From Methylumidiphilus sp963753955 (GTDB lineage Bacteria > Pseudomonadota > Gammaproteobacteria > Methylococcales > Methylococcaceae), in contig CAVWEM010000008.1 of the NCBI GenBank assembly GCA_963753955.1, forward strand, positions 124,001 through 188,000: a stretch of DNA of 64,000 nt. Direction: 5' to 3'. The notes below the pieces were generated by a model that made no database searches, was not told the DNA's origin, and was given only the letters and a program-made list of their open reading frames with translations. Positions 1 to 9,846 of the stretch are shown piece after piece (the first letter of the stretch is position 1; each line of letters begins with the position of its first letter). A program made the translations under genes and the position numbers.

Positions 1-1
1 G

Positions 2-1132
2 ACCGCCTATGGCTTCATCTGCACATCGTCGGACATGGGGGCGACCGAATCGCTTTCTTATTTTCGTTGGCGGACGGCCAAGACTGGAAAATCCTGGGAG
101 CCTTACTTCCGCGCCGTGATGCGGTTCAGGCGCGTGATTTTCATGATTGGCTTTTCAATAGCCGCAGTCTATGTGTATTTCACCGCCCGCCATATGGGGG
201 TGGCGGTGCAAGCTATTGTGCCGAACATCGCAGTGATGGGATTGGGCGCATGGTTTGCCATCCATTCAAGCATTATTTCCTATATGCTCAAACTTGGGCA
301 GCGTTTTCGGGCCGTCTATGTGATTGATGGCGCCAATGAGGTCGCCAAGCTTCTGGCTGTTTGCGCTATTTGGGTATCGGGCATAGCCACGGCTTTGGCT
401 GGCATGGCGGGGGCGGTGCTCGGCGCGGGGATGGCGGTCGCGCTGGCGGTGAGGTTTCATGGTCAAGCCAAGAGACGTGGCGATGGGCCCCAATATGTTT
501 CGCGGCGATGGATACGTCACAGCAACCGTGCGTTGATGGGCCAGATGCTTCCGACGCTACCAGGTGCCATTCACTTCACCGTGCAAGGGGTTTTAATTTC
601 GTGGTTGGCGGCTTATTTCGGCTCATCTGCGAACTTGGCAGAAGTCGGGGCTTTAGGTCGTTTAGGCGTGATCATTGCGCTGATTTCCGGATTCACGAGT
701 ACGGTGATGGTTCCTCGCCTCGTTGCTGTCCAAGATAAATCGGTGTTCCTCAAACACTATTTGTTTCTTTGGTTGATGCAGTTGCTGTCCGGGGGCGGGC
801 TCATGTTGGCTGTGGTTGTTTTTCCTTCAGCGTTGCTCTTTCTTTTGGGCAGCTCATACTCAGGATTGCATACGGAGCTGACCGTTTCAGCCGCCACTTC
901 GATTATCGCCACATGGGGCGGGTTTGCCTATAGCGTCAACCGGGTTCGGGGCTGGGTAAAATACCAGGCCTGGGCCGTGCCGGTGATACTGACTGGACAG
1001 GTAGTTTTGTTTTTTTGTCTGGATTTTTCAAGCACCTTGGGTGTGCTTACGTTTGGTTTGGGGACGTTCATAGTGGGATTCGTGTATCAACTATTCCTTA
1101 ATTTTTTTGGTTTCCGCTTTGATGCAAAATAA
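2..1132 (+). CDS. Polysaccharide flippase/exporter (Wzx-like), 5' partial
   Basis: The reading frame is open to the left edge, so the N-terminus lies outside the window; 376 residues are visible. The protein is strongly hydrophobic, with repeated 18-22 residue membrane spans separated by short basic loops, as in MATE/MOP-type lipid-linked oligosaccharide flippases. These proteins move undecaprenyl-linked repeat units across the inner membrane. The position at the head of a run of glycosyltransferases and methyltransferases supports this role. The first in-frame ATG is at 35, but the residues before it read as normal coding sequence. No single decisive motif is present, so the family call rests on topology and context. 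Confidence 0.7.
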   Translation, partial: TAYGFICTSSDMGATESLSYFRWRTAKTGKSWEPYFRAVMRFRRVIFMIGFSIAAVYVYFTARHMGVAVQAIVPNIAVMGLGAWFAIHSSIISYMLKLGQRFRAVYVIDGANEVAKLLAVCAIWVSGIATALAGMAGAVLGAGMAVALAVRFHGQAKRRGDGPQYVSRRWIRHSNRALMGQMLPTLPGAIHFTVQGVLISWLAAYFGSSANLAEVGALGRLGVIIALISGFTSTVMVPRLVAVQDKSVFLKHYLFLWLMQLLSGGGLMLAVVVFPSALLFLLGSSYSGLHTELTVSAATSIIATWGGFAYSVNRVRGWVKYQAWAVPVILTGQVVLFFCLDFSSTLGVLTFGLGTFIVGFVYQLFLNFFGFRFDAK

Positions 1133-1147
1133 ACACAAGGATCCATA

Positions 1148-1930
1148 ATGCGCATTTTTTCAAATCTACTGCCGCATGTGTTTGCCAAAGCTGCCGGGCG
1201 TATCCGCACCTTGCGCAGAATTGGCATGAGTGGCTTTGAAGCCTCATGCTGCGTACTCGATAGTCGCGCTTGGAGGAATATCTTGGAAGCCCGGTTGGAT
1301 CTCCTGCCGGACAGCTTTGCCAGCCATGTTGGCATTGTCGTTGATGTGGGTGCGAATCGTGGTGATTGGAGTGGAATCGCTTGGCGCATCCTGAAGCCAC
1401 AGAAGCTTATTGCAATCGAGCCAAACCCCACGCTGTACACCGGTATAGTGGAAAGATTTAAAGCCCATACCGCCATCACTTGCTTGAACCTTGGAGCAGG
1501 CTCAAAGAGTGGGGAGTTGCCTTTCTACATTACCTCAGGCAGCCAGTGTGCATCCTTCTTGAAGCCAGAGCGAAAAATGCTCGACATCTATGGAGACTTG
1601 TTTGCCGAAGAAAAAACCATCGCTGTCAAGGTCGAACCGTTGGATGAAATTCTAAGGGATTACGAGAAAATATCGCTTTTGAAGATAGATGTGCAGGGTT
1701 ACGAGCGGGAACTTTTACTAGGGGCGGTCGAAACACTTCGAAAGACCGATTATGTGTTGGTCGAGGTGAATTTTGTGTCCCATTATCAGAATGATATTCA
1801 GTTTCCTGAGTTGGATCGGATCATGTCGTCACATGGATTTATGCTGGCAAACCTATCGCAGCCCTTCATCAAGCAAGAGCGGGTGCTTTGGGCGGATGCG
1901 CTTTATAAAAAAATGATTTTTTCTGAGTAA
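1148..1930 (+). CDS. FkbM family methyltransferase
   Basis: This 260-residue protein carries the two FkbM hallmarks: a SAM-binding DVGANRGDW segment near residue 66 and KIDVQGYE near residue 178. The fold is a class I SAM-dependent methyltransferase, and family members O-methylate sugars or polyketides. In this locus it probably methylates a sugar hydroxyl of the repeat unit. The ATG at 1148 follows the flippase stop by 15 bases, with AAGGAT just upstream as a likely ribosome site. It is one of three FkbM genes in the EPS cluster (also 4708 and 18554). Confidence 0.85.
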   Translation: MRIFSNLLPHVFAKAAGRIRTLRRIGMSGFEASCCVLDSRAWRNILEARLDLLPDSFASHVGIVVDVGANRGDWSGIAWRILKPQKLIAIEPNPTLYTGIVERFKAHTAITCLNLGAGSKSGELPFYITSGSQCASFLKPERKMLDIYGDLFAEEKTIAVKVEPLDEILRDYEKISLLKIDVQGYERELLLGAVETLRKTDYVLVEVNFVSHYQNDIQFPELDRIMSSHGFMLANLSQPFIKQERVLWADALYKKMIFSE

Positions 1931-1971
1931 ACCCAATGATATATTGTTTTCTAGTATTCTAGGATTAATAA

Positions 1972-3651
1972 ATGGTTACTATCGGCATTAATTATGGAAG
2001 CCACGAATCGTCAGCGGCGATAGTCAAGGACGGCAAAGTGGTGTTCGCTGCGGCGGAGGAGCGGTTTACCCGTATCAAACAGGATTCCAGTTTCCCAGTC
2101 CTTGCCATCAAGGCCGGCCTCAAGGAAACCGGTCTCCGCGACACAGACATCGACGTTGTCACGCTGTCGTGGCCGCTGGCATTGGGTGATATCCTGCACG
2201 ATATTAAGCTTTTTGCGACTGGGGATTTCGCCAGAAACTGGTCGCGGGCGAAAAAGCTTATCGCCCAGGCTTTGCAATATCCAAACCGGCGGCGAAGAGT
2301 CCAATACCGGTATGAGAGCGTGTTCGCGCCGCCCAAGCAAGGCTATGTGTTTTCCGATCACCATGCCGCCCATGCCTTGAGCGCTTTTTATCTGGCCGAA
2401 AACGAGGATGCGGTATGCGTGGTGTTCGACGGGCGCGGCCCGACGGAGGCGACGACCATCTGGAGGCTCGTAGATGGAAAACCGGAAAAACTATTTGAGC
2501 GCAGCTTCCCCGACTCCCTCGGGGTCATGTATGCCAACGTGACGCGCCTGCTCGGATTCAAACCCTTGAGCGACGAATGGAAGGTCATGGGTTTGGCCGC
2601 GTATGGCAAGCCGGTCGCCGATTTAGGCGGGTTCGTGTCAAAAAACGATTGGGAACTCCGTTTCAAAGGCCGTGATTTCCTGCCGGCCAAAGACAATGAT
2701 CCGTCGCCCTTTGAGAAGACGTTCCAAGCGTTTGCCCGCCGCGAAGATGAGGCCATAGAAGGCAAACACATGGATTTTGCCGCCTCTGCGCAGCTTGCCT
2801 GTGAAAATGCGATGCTTGCCTATGTGGAAAGGGCGGTCAAAATCACCGGTAGCCCTGATGTCTGCCTGGCAGGCGGCGTGGCGCTGAATTGCAAAGCCAA
2901 TGGCGAAATACTGCGGCAACCGTGTGTCCGTAACCTGGCTGTGCAGCCGGCTGCGGGCGACGACGGGACGGCCATCGGCGCCGCGCTGATGGGTTCGCTC
3001 CGCCAGGGCGTGGCGATTTGCCGCGACCCGGACGCGCCGGCCTACCTAGGCACGGGTTACGGCGAAGCAGCCATCGAGGCCGTGCTGAAACGGGCGAAAA
3101 TCCGCTACGAGCGTCCGGCGGATTTGGTGGGCGAGGTCGCCGCTTGTCTGGCGAAGGATCAGCTCGTCGGCTGGTTCCAAGGCCGCATGGAGTTCGGCCC
3201 GCGCGCCTTGGGCAACCGTTCCATCCTGGCCAGCCCGACCAAGGAGGAAAACCGTGACCGCGTCAACGAGGCTGTGAAGTTCCGTGAAATGTGGCGGCCT
3301 TTCGCGCCGGCGGTGATGCACGAACACGGCGGCTTGTATTTCGAGGATTACCGGATGTCGCCTTACATGATCCTGTCGTTTTGGGCGACCGCCCACGCCA
3401 GGCAGGCGATACCGGCGGTGGTCCATGCGGACGGAAGTTGCCGTGTGCAGTCCGTGACCGGGCAAAACAACCCGCTGTTCCACCGCCTGCTGAAAGCGTT
3501 CGCGGGGCAGACCGGTGTCCATGTGCTGATGAACACGTCGTTCAACCTGAAAGGCGAGCCCATCGTCGAATCGCCGTTGGACGCGCTCCGCACCTTTTAT
3601 TCGTCGGGCTTGGATGTGCTGGCATTAGGCCCGTTCATTGTGCGCAAATGA
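1972..3651 (+). CDS. Carbamoyltransferase, NodU/CmcH family
   Basis: The 559-residue product has the two-part architecture of O-carbamoyltransferases. The N-terminal ASKHA-like domain starts with TIGINYGSHESSAA and contains the metal-binding DHHAAHA motif near residue 129. The C-terminal YrdC-like part carries GRMEFGPRALGNRS near residue 404. Family members transfer carbamoyl from carbamoyl phosphate via carbamoyl-adenylate to a hydroxyl, as in Nod factor and cephamycin decoration. Here the acceptor is probably a sugar of the exopolysaccharide. Its stop overlaps the next start (ATGA at 3648), indicating translational coupling. Length is normal for the family. Confidence 0.9.
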   Translation: MVTIGINYGSHESSAAIVKDGKVVFAAAEERFTRIKQDSSFPVLAIKAGLKETGLRDTDIDVVTLSWPLALGDILHDIKLFATGDFARNWSRAKKLIAQALQYPNRRRRVQYRYESVFAPPKQGYVFSDHHAAHALSAFYLAENEDAVCVVFDGRGPTEATTIWRLVDGKPEKLFERSFPDSLGVMYANVTRLLGFKPLSDEWKVMGLAAYGKPVADLGGFVSKNDWELRFKGRDFLPAKDNDPSPFEKTFQAFARREDEAIEGKHMDFAASAQLACENAMLAYVERAVKITGSPDVCLAGGVALNCKANGEILRQPCVRNLAVQPAAGDDGTAIGAALMGSLRQGVAICRDPDAPAYLGTGYGEAAIEAVLKRAKIRYERPADLVGEVAACLAKDQLVGWFQGRMEFGPRALGNRSILASPTKEENRDRVNEAVKFREMWRPFAPAVMHEHGGLYFEDYRMSPYMILSFWATAHARQAIPAVVHADGSCRVQSVTGQNNPLFHRLLKAFAGQTGVHVLMNTSFNLKGEPIVESPLDALRTFYSSGLDVLALGPFIVRK

Positions 3652-4664
3652 AGGCCATCTGCCTCATCGATACCCGCAACCACGCCCGTTTCATCGACGA
3701 ATGTGTGCGTTCTTGCTTGGCCCAGGAAATTCCGCCGGGCTGCGATTATGAAGTCCATGTGGTGGATGCCGGTTCCACCGACGGGACGTTGGAAAAGCTG
3801 GCTGCCTATGGGGATCGGATAACGCTGCACCCCCGCGACAACATAGGCCAATCCGGGGCTTTTGATTTGTGCCTGGATCTGGATGCCGATGCCTTTATGT
3901 TTTGCGACGGCGACGACCGCATCAAGGCCAACCGCTTGTCGAAGGCCGTGGAGGTGTTCGACGCGCACCCTGAAGTAGTGATGGTCGGCAACGCGATTAC
4001 CGAGGTGGATGCCGCAGGGAACAGGATACGCGAAGTATTTGTGGGGGAGGACCAGTATTTGGATGCCCGTATCGATAGTGATGCCGACCGCCTGTATGGT
4101 GCGAGGTGTCTTCTGGGTACCAGCCGGATGGCCGTCCGCAAAGCGGCGCTCGCCAAGATATTGCCGTTTGATCGGGTTGTGCTGTTTGAGGCGGACGAAT
4201 ATATATTCAATCTGCTGCCTCTGTTCGGCAAAGTGTGCATTTTAAGTGAGCGGCTTACCGATTACCGCCTGCACGGAGCCAACAATTATCAAAGCGACCG
4301 ATCTTCCATGGAAAAAACAACAAGGTTTCGCTTGGTGCATGAGGAACTATTGTCCAGCCTATTGTCAGTGCGGGCCAGGCTGGCTCTGACGGGCCGGTAT
4401 ATAGATTTGTGCGAGAACGGCTTGCGGACGCTATGCCAGCGGAATTTGACGTTTGAAGAGGCTCTGCACAGCAGAGCAAAAGCCGTGGATATTATTTTGC
4501 ATGACCCACAGGCGTTTGGGATGGTAAGCGCGTCAACGCCGAAACGCATGTTTTACGCCTTTATAGTCTTGGCGTTTGGATTGCGGCAGAGTCTATTGTG
4601 TCATCAACGATTGCGTAGATTTTTGTCGAAATCGGCCTCTGTGCAGAATGCGCACTTGCTGTAA
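3648..4664 (+). CDS. Glycosyltransferase family 2 (GT-A)
   Basis: The start is ATG 3648, overlapping the carbamoyltransferase stop; the frame remains open further upstream but that part is the carbamoyltransferase gene read out of frame. The 338-residue product begins with a short beta strand (MKAICLIDTRNH), then VVDAGSTDGT, the nucleotide-sugar region of GT2 enzymes, and FCDGDDRI near residue 85, a DxD-like metal site. It probably adds one sugar of the repeat unit at the cytoplasmic face. The C-terminal third is less conserved and has a hydrophobic stretch near the end that could be membrane-peripheral. Confidence 0.82.
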   Translation: MKAICLIDTRNHARFIDECVRSCLAQEIPPGCDYEVHVVDAGSTDGTLEKLAAYGDRITLHPRDNIGQSGAFDLCLDLDADAFMFCDGDDRIKANRLSKAVEVFDAHPEVVMVGNAITEVDAAGNRIREVFVGEDQYLDARIDSDADRLYGARCLLGTSRMAVRKAALAKILPFDRVVLFEADEYIFNLLPLFGKVCILSERLTDYRLHGANNYQSDRSSMEKTTRFRLVHEELLSSLLSVRARLALTGRYIDLCENGLRTLCQRNLTFEEALHSRAKAVDIILHDPQAFGMVSASTPKRMFYAFIVLAFGLRQSLLCHQRLRRFLSKSASVQNAHLL

Positions 4665-4707
4665 GATGCGTGAAAACCTACCGAAAATCTAATCCATTAA
4701 CCGCATT

Positions 4708-5418
4708 ATGAAAAATTTAGGATATTACGCCGCCCGGTGCATAGATGATTTTTTAATCCCGTTTGTGCCGAAACCGCATCGGCTAGCCGTTCGATATTTC
4801 AGAAATGTGTCAGTTGTCGATTGGGAACCCGAAATCCTGCGGATCAGCGATTTCTCTCCGCAGGCAAGCCTCGCGATTGATGTCGGTGCGAATATGGGTT
4901 TATGGACATATGCGATGGTGAGATCGGGGCGGTTTGCGAGCATTCTGGCATTTGAACCGAATCCGAACTTGACGGTGGATCTTCAGAATTCCGGTTTTGA
5001 CAATGTGACGTTGATCCATAAAGCGCTCTCATCCAAGGCCGGGACTAGCCGACTGAAAATACCCAAGGTCGGTAAAATGTTATTGGGTGGCTGGGCATCA
5101 CTGGAAAACCGGATTGACATCAATGCCGACGAATTTCAAGAAATGAAAGTGGAGACTATGCGTCTGGACGATATGCGGCTTACGGGGGTCGGCTTTATAA
5201 AGATTGATGTGGAAGGACATGAATTGCACATGTTGGATGGGGCGCGAGAATTATTCATATCCAACCGCCCAGTTTGTCTGATCGAATGCTGGGGCAGAAA
5301 TCTACTCAAAGTCGAAGAATTCTTTGCCAATTTACAAGTGGGTTACCAGAAAGTGGATACGCGATCTAAATATGGTTTCGAGCTCTCCGGAGACAATGTG
5401 CTTTTCGGCGTAGTATGA
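4708..5418 (+). CDS. FkbM family methyltransferase
   Basis: The 236-residue product has the FkbM signature: DVGANMGLW near residue 57, then FEPNP, and IKIDVEGHEL near residue 165. It is predicted to be a SAM-dependent O-methyltransferase for a sugar of the polymer. It is clearly divergent from the FkbM genes at 1148 and 18554, so each may act on a different position rather than being a recent duplication. The stop overlaps the next start (ATGA at 5415). Confidence 0.85.
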   Translation: MKNLGYYAARCIDDFLIPFVPKPHRLAVRYFRNVSVVDWEPEILRISDFSPQASLAIDVGANMGLWTYAMVRSGRFASILAFEPNPNLTVDLQNSGFDNVTLIHKALSSKAGTSRLKIPKVGKMLLGGWASLENRIDINADEFQEMKVETMRLDDMRLTGVGFIKIDVEGHELHMLDGARELFISNRPVCLIECWGRNLLKVEEFFANLQVGYQKVDTRSKYGFELSGDNVLFGVV

Positions 5419-6398
5419 TCCATCTGCTCACGCCACCCTCGCAAGGCGGGGTTTTTGATTTCACGAGCTTGCTCGAAGCGGAATTGGGTGCGGAGCAGGC
5501 AAGATTGATCCCCCTGACGCGGGAGAACGCCGCCGAAGCCTTGTCCGCCGATGCGGTGTTCCTGCAACTGAGCGGTTATGGTTTTGCCAGGCGCGGCGCG
5601 CCGCTGTGGCTGCTGGATCAATTAAGAAAGCGCCGTAGCCAGATGGGGATATTGGGCGTTTATTTCCACGAGCTTTATGCCTTTGGCCCGCCGTGGAGAG
5701 CGTCTTTTTGGACGTCGCCCGCGCAACGCCATGTGACCCGCCATATCGCGGAAATGGCGGATTTTTGGATGACCAGCCGCGAGGCCTCCGCGCAGTGGTT
5801 GCGGCGGTTTGCAGGCGGCAAGCCTCATGCGGTCTTGCCGGTGTTTTCCAATGTCGGCGAGGCGGCGATGTTTTTCCCTGTGCGGACACCTAAGATCGTT
5901 GTGTTCGGCGGCGCGGGTCTGCGGCAGGCCACTTATCGGGCCGCCGGGGAAGCATTGTTCGCGTGGGCGGGTCGGGAGTCGCTGGCTGTGCATGATGTCG
6001 GGCCGTTGATCGAGGATGCCTGCATATCTGCTTTGCTACGCGCCAATGGAGTCGCACAGCATGGCCGCTTGGAGGGCCACGCGGTTTATCGGCTGTTGGA
6101 AGATGCCTTGTTTGGCATTGTCAGTTATCCGGTGGAATATGTGGCCAAAAGCGGCGTGTTCGGGGCGTACTGCGCCCACGGGATCTGCCCCGTTTTGTTT
6201 TCGCAAAACTATGTCCCGGCTGACGGTTTGCTCGTCGGCCAGCATTATTTGCCCGGTATTCCCAGTGAGGGCATAGATATTGATAAAGCCGCCTTGGTGG
6301 GTCGGGCGGCATGGGACTGGTACCAACCGCATCGGCTTTCATGCCATGTGGACGCGTTGGGATGTTTGATGAAACAAACGATAAAGGCCGGATCATAA
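5415..6398 (+). CDS. Putative GT-B-like glycosyltransferase or EPS protein of unknown function
   Basis: This 327-residue protein starts with MIHLLTPPSQGGVFDF, resembling the N-terminal strand and glycine-rich loop of GT-B enzymes. It has a middle region with FGGAGLRQATY and a C-terminal LLEDALFGIVSYP region that could be the donor-sugar domain. No textbook EX7E motif is obvious. It sits between an FkbM methyltransferase (4-base overlap) and another methyltransferase in an EPS operon, so a role in assembling or modifying the glycan is likely. The specific activity is not recognisable. Confidence 0.5.
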   Translation: MIHLLTPPSQGGVFDFTSLLEAELGAEQARLIPLTRENAAEALSADAVFLQLSGYGFARRGAPLWLLDQLRKRRSQMGILGVYFHELYAFGPPWRASFWTSPAQRHVTRHIAEMADFWMTSREASAQWLRRFAGGKPHAVLPVFSNVGEAAMFFPVRTPKIVVFGGAGLRQATYRAAGEALFAWAGRESLAVHDVGPLIEDACISALLRANGVAQHGRLEGHAVYRLLEDALFGIVSYPVEYVAKSGVFGAYCAHGICPVLFSQNYVPADGLLVGQHYLPGIPSEGIDIDKAALVGRAAWDWYQPHRLSCHVDALGCLMKQTIKAGS

Positions 6399-6410
6399 AG
6401 GTTGCAATCC

Positions 6411-7121
6411 ATGATGAATATTTCCGATGAAGTTGAACTACAAAGACGCTATTATGCCGAAACAGCCAGTCGCTATGACCATATGCATGGACTGGATGAG
6501 CATGCTTTTGCGCTTTCGTTCATGGTGGCCGCGCTGGATTATCTGCAAGTACGTTCGGTGCTTGATATCGGCTCTGGCACCGGCAGGGTATTGCTCCATA
6601 TAAAAAAGCTTCGCCCGGACTTGCGCGTGGTCGGAATAGAGCCGGTCAAGGAATTGCGCGATGTGGGATACGCCAATGGCTTATCGGCTGACGAACTGAT
6701 CGACGGCGACGCGACGGCATTGCCATTTCCTGGGCAGTCATTCGATCTGGTATGCGAATTTGCGGTTCTCCACCATATAAAACAATCCGAACGGGTTGTC
6801 GCGGAAATGCTTAGAGTGTCCAAAAAAGCGATATTCATCTCGGATTCAAATAATTTTGGGCAGGGTTCGCCCTCCGTCCGTTGGGTCAAGCAAGCCCTCA
6901 ATCTTTTAGGGCTGTGGAAAGCGGCGGATTTTATAAAAACGCGGGGGAAGGGGTATTCGATGACGCAAGGCGATGGCCTTTTTTATTCTTACTCGGTGTT
7001 CGACAACTATAGGCAAATTCAAAAGGACTGCAAGATCGTCCATGTTTGCAACACGCTGGACGGAGATATAAACCCGTATAGGACGGCAAGCCATGTGGCC
7101 TTGTTGGGCGTTAAAAAATGA
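6411..7121 (+). CDS. Class I SAM-dependent methyltransferase
   Basis: A 236-residue methyltransferase of the UbiE/Methyltransf_11 type. Motif I is VLDIGSGTGRVLL near residue 50, followed by VVGIEP, an acidic DGDATALPFP segment, and FDLVCEFAVLHHI. I place the start at ATG 6411, because AAAGG (6397-6401) lies 9 bases upstream; a TTG at 6402 in the same frame would have no spacing. The substrate is unknown, probably a sugar or lipid-linked intermediate of the EPS. Confidence 0.8.
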   Translation: MMNISDEVELQRRYYAETASRYDHMHGLDEHAFALSFMVAALDYLQVRSVLDIGSGTGRVLLHIKKLRPDLRVVGIEPVKELRDVGYANGLSADELIDGDATALPFPGQSFDLVCEFAVLHHIKQSERVVAEMLRVSKKAIFISDSNNFGQGSPSVRWVKQALNLLGLWKAADFIKTRGKGYSMTQGDGLFYSYSVFDNYRQIQKDCKIVHVCNTLDGDINPYRTASHVALLGVKK

Positions 7122-7283
7122 CTCAAACCATGTTGCAAGTTTTTCTCTTTTTACGGCGCGACTGTGAACAGCCGTCCACGCCAAAGCGTCGGCTGATTGT
7201 GTGCTGAGACCTGTGTATATTTTGTCAATTCTGCGCCATCTGCCAATCCGCCCGACGCTGTTGCGCCACGCCGCCAAGCGGTC

Positions 7284-8624
7284 ATGAAGAAACCCCGCAT
7301 TCCTTTACAGCGGCGTGGGTTGGCGGTGTTCCTGCTCCTATTAACCTACGACGGCGCTATCCGCAAATGGGTGTTGCCGGGTGCGGAACAGATTGTCTTT
7401 GTCGCAAAAGATGCCATTCTGTTCGCGCTGATAATCCACAGCCTGTCGATCCGCCGTGCGCAAAATAGCATTTTCCAACAGTCAGCGTTGATTCTCTTCA
7501 CGATCTATGCGGCATGGGTGGCTCTGGAAGTTGGAAATATAGCCTTGCCAAATGTTTTGGTCGGCATTTGGGGCATGAAAAGCCACTTGCTTTACTCTGG
7601 ATTGATACTTTTGGTGCCGCTGGCGTTCCGGTGCCTAGATGATCTGTTTCACACGCTGGTGAAAATTTATCCATGGGTTGTCATACCGGTATGTTCATTG
7701 GCATTTATTCAGTTGGCTTCACCTCCTGATAGTTTTGTGAACCTGTCAGTCAAAGGGGGAACCGAGGGCATGGCTTACTTTGGGGATGAGAATTTAATCC
7801 GGGTGACCGGGACATTCTCTTATATTGCCGGCATGGCTGTTTTTGTCGAGGTCTCCGCGCTTTTGGGAATGGCTCTATATATCGGAGGCATTCGCACACA
7901 TGTGTTTTTGGTTGGGCTGGGTTTTGCGATGGCTTGCCTGCCTGCGACAGGCACTCGTTCAGTGTTGGTGGTTGTCATCCTGGGGGCTGCGATTTTGCTC
8001 CTGTCGGCATTGGTTTCGCGTATGATTGGTTTGTTTTTTGCGCTTAAAGCGATTACGATACTGGCAATCCTCGTCTTGATCAGCGTGTACTCGCAAGAAA
8101 GCACTTGGAAAGCGCTCGGACAAAGGGTAGAGGGTTCAAGGAGCGACGAAAACCGCACTATAACTATTTTTACGAGTGCGTTTGATTACATGGGTACCGC
8201 AGGAGTCATTGGCTATGGCACTGGCGCGGCCAACCTTGGCTCACTCGCTTTTACCAAGGATCTCACGCCTTTTTCATGGTTACCTATCGGCAATCAGTTC
8301 GAAGAGGAATCTGGCCGTATAGTGTTGGAATTGGGCGTGATTGGATGGATGTTTAGCCTGAGCATGCGTGTCGCTATGTTTCTTTGGGCGACCAGTTTGA
8401 CAATGGCAGGGCGCACCCGTACTGTCCGCCGGGCCGCAGTGCTGGCTATGCCGGTCATGGCTCTGGGGGTCCATCAAGGCAACGGGGTGTTTGGCGCCTC
8501 TTTCCAACCGGTGTACTACTGGTTTTGCGTGGCATTGCTGTCCATGGCGGAATATGAACATAGGTTGGCTTTGAGGGACAGGATGCGTATGCCAATCCGT
8601 GATTGGCGGGGAACAGGCGCTTGA
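7284..8624 (+). CDS. O-antigen ligase/Wzy polymerase-like membrane protein
   Basis: The 446-residue product is almost entirely made of membrane helices, with a large soluble loop containing RVEGSRSDENRT and GYGTGAAN. Such a periplasmic loop is typical of Wzy polymerases and WaaL ligases. It would polymerise lipid-linked repeat units exported by the flippase at the left edge. The ATG at 7284 is preferred: the in-frame TTG at 7197 would add a non-hydrophobic leader with no clear ribosome site. The stop overlaps the next gene (TGATG at 8622-8626). Sequence divergence in this family makes polymerase versus ligase undecidable here. Confidence 0.7.
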   Translation: MKKPRIPLQRRGLAVFLLLLTYDGAIRKWVLPGAEQIVFVAKDAILFALIIHSLSIRRAQNSIFQQSALILFTIYAAWVALEVGNIALPNVLVGIWGMKSHLLYSGLILLVPLAFRCLDDLFHTLVKIYPWVVIPVCSLAFIQLASPPDSFVNLSVKGGTEGMAYFGDENLIRVTGTFSYIAGMAVFVEVSALLGMALYIGGIRTHVFLVGLGFAMACLPATGTRSVLVVVILGAAILLLSALVSRMIGLFFALKAITILAILVLISVYSQESTWKALGQRVEGSRSDENRTITIFTSAFDYMGTAGVIGYGTGAANLGSLAFTKDLTPFSWLPIGNQFEEESGRIVLELGVIGWMFSLSMRVAMFLWATSLTMAGRTRTVRRAAVLAMPVMALGVHQGNGVFGASFQPVYYWFCVALLSMAEYEHRLALRDRMRMPIRDWRGTGA

Positions 8625-9844
8625 TGAAAGTTTTGATCGCGCATCCGGGAATGCAGCATGCCTATCAACTGGCTTGGGCGCTGGAAGAAACCGGGCAACT
8701 TGCCGGTTTTTGGTCGGGCATTCCCGTCGTGGATGCGAGGGTGCCGGCATGCGGTCTGTGGGGGCGCTTCCAAAATCGTTTGCGGGCGGTGCCAATACCG
8801 GCCCGCAAGCGTAGGCATGATGTCATTTTCCCGCTGTTGCAGCGTCTGTCCAGCACCCTGCTTTCAACCAAAACCGCCAACGCTTGGAATCACCGCATTG
8901 ACCATGCTTATGACGTTTGGGTGTCCCTGTTTGTCCGCATGCTCAAACCTGACATGGTAGTGTGTTATGAGAATTCGGCATTACGCACATTCCGGGCGGC
9001 CCGTAAAGTCGGGGCCGTGTGTGTGTTGGATGCGGCCTCGATCCACTACCAAGCCGGACAGCTTTTTGGAGGCAATTTTTGGGGGGGCAACGGCGGCGCG
9101 ATGGGCATCAACCCGGTTTGGATCAATGCCCAAAAGCAGCAAGAAATCGAATGCGCCGATGCCATCCTGACTTGCTCGGAATTTGCGGCGGAGACTTACC
9201 GGGCTGCGGGCGTTCCTGCGGAAAAGCTGTTTCCCACGCCGCTAGGCACAGAGTTCCCCGATATTTCCCCGCGAACCAGGCCGGTTGGCGGGCCCTGTCG
9301 CTTTGTGTTCGTCGGTTCTTTGCTGCGGCGCAAGGGTGCTGGCATGCTGCTTGACGTCTTTGAAGAACTGGAGCGCGAGGAAGTGCAAGCGACCTTGACA
9401 TTGATCGGCGGCCTTGCCGAAGTGGATCTTGCCGAACGTGCGCACAGCCTGGGCAATGTCACCGTCCATCCGTTTATTCCCCAGCCAAGGCTGTTCCAGG
9501 TGGTGGCCGAGCATGACTGTCTATTGCTGCCCTCGCTCTTCGATTCCTTTGGCATGGTGGTGCCAGAGGCCATGGCGGTAGGGTTGCCCGCCGTCGTCAG
9601 CGAACGTGTCGGCGCCAAGTGCGTCATCGAAGCGCATCCGGGGGCTGGTTGGATCGTGCCTTGCGAAAAGGAAGCCTTCAAGGCGCAGGTCAAGCATTTG
9701 GCAGAACAGCCTGCGCTTCTGGTCAAGGCATCGGCAGCGGCGCGGGCGGCGGCTTTGGATTATTCTTGGGAAAGCTACCGCCGCCGTGTGGTACAAACCC
9801 TGCAGCAGATACACATGCGTCAAGGAGCGCTGGTTCGAAAGTGA
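8624..9844 (+). CDS. Glycosyltransferase family 4 (GT-B)
   Basis: The 406-residue protein starts at ATG 8624, overlapping the upstream stop. It has a GT-B layout: an N-terminal acceptor domain, then FVFVGSLLRRKGAG, and a C-terminal donor domain with LLPSLFDSFGMVVPEAMAVG, the EX7E-type nucleotide-sugar site of GT4 enzymes. It probably adds a sugar with retention of configuration. It is the first of three consecutive GT4 genes. Confidence 0.88.
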   Translation: MKVLIAHPGMQHAYQLAWALEETGQLAGFWSGIPVVDARVPACGLWGRFQNRLRAVPIPARKRRHDVIFPLLQRLSSTLLSTKTANAWNHRIDHAYDVWVSLFVRMLKPDMVVCYENSALRTFRAARKVGAVCVLDAASIHYQAGQLFGGNFWGGNGGAMGINPVWINAQKQQEIECADAILTCSEFAAETYRAAGVPAEKLFPTPLGTEFPDISPRTRPVGGPCRFVFVGSLLRRKGAGMLLDVFEELEREEVQATLTLIGGLAEVDLAERAHSLGNVTVHPFIPQPRLFQVVAEHDCLLLPSLFDSFGMVVPEAMAVGLPAVVSERVGAKCVIEAHPGAGWIVPCEKEAFKAQVKHLAEQPALLVKASAAARAAALDYSWESYRRRVVQTLQQIHMRQGALVRK

Positions 9845-9846
9845 CA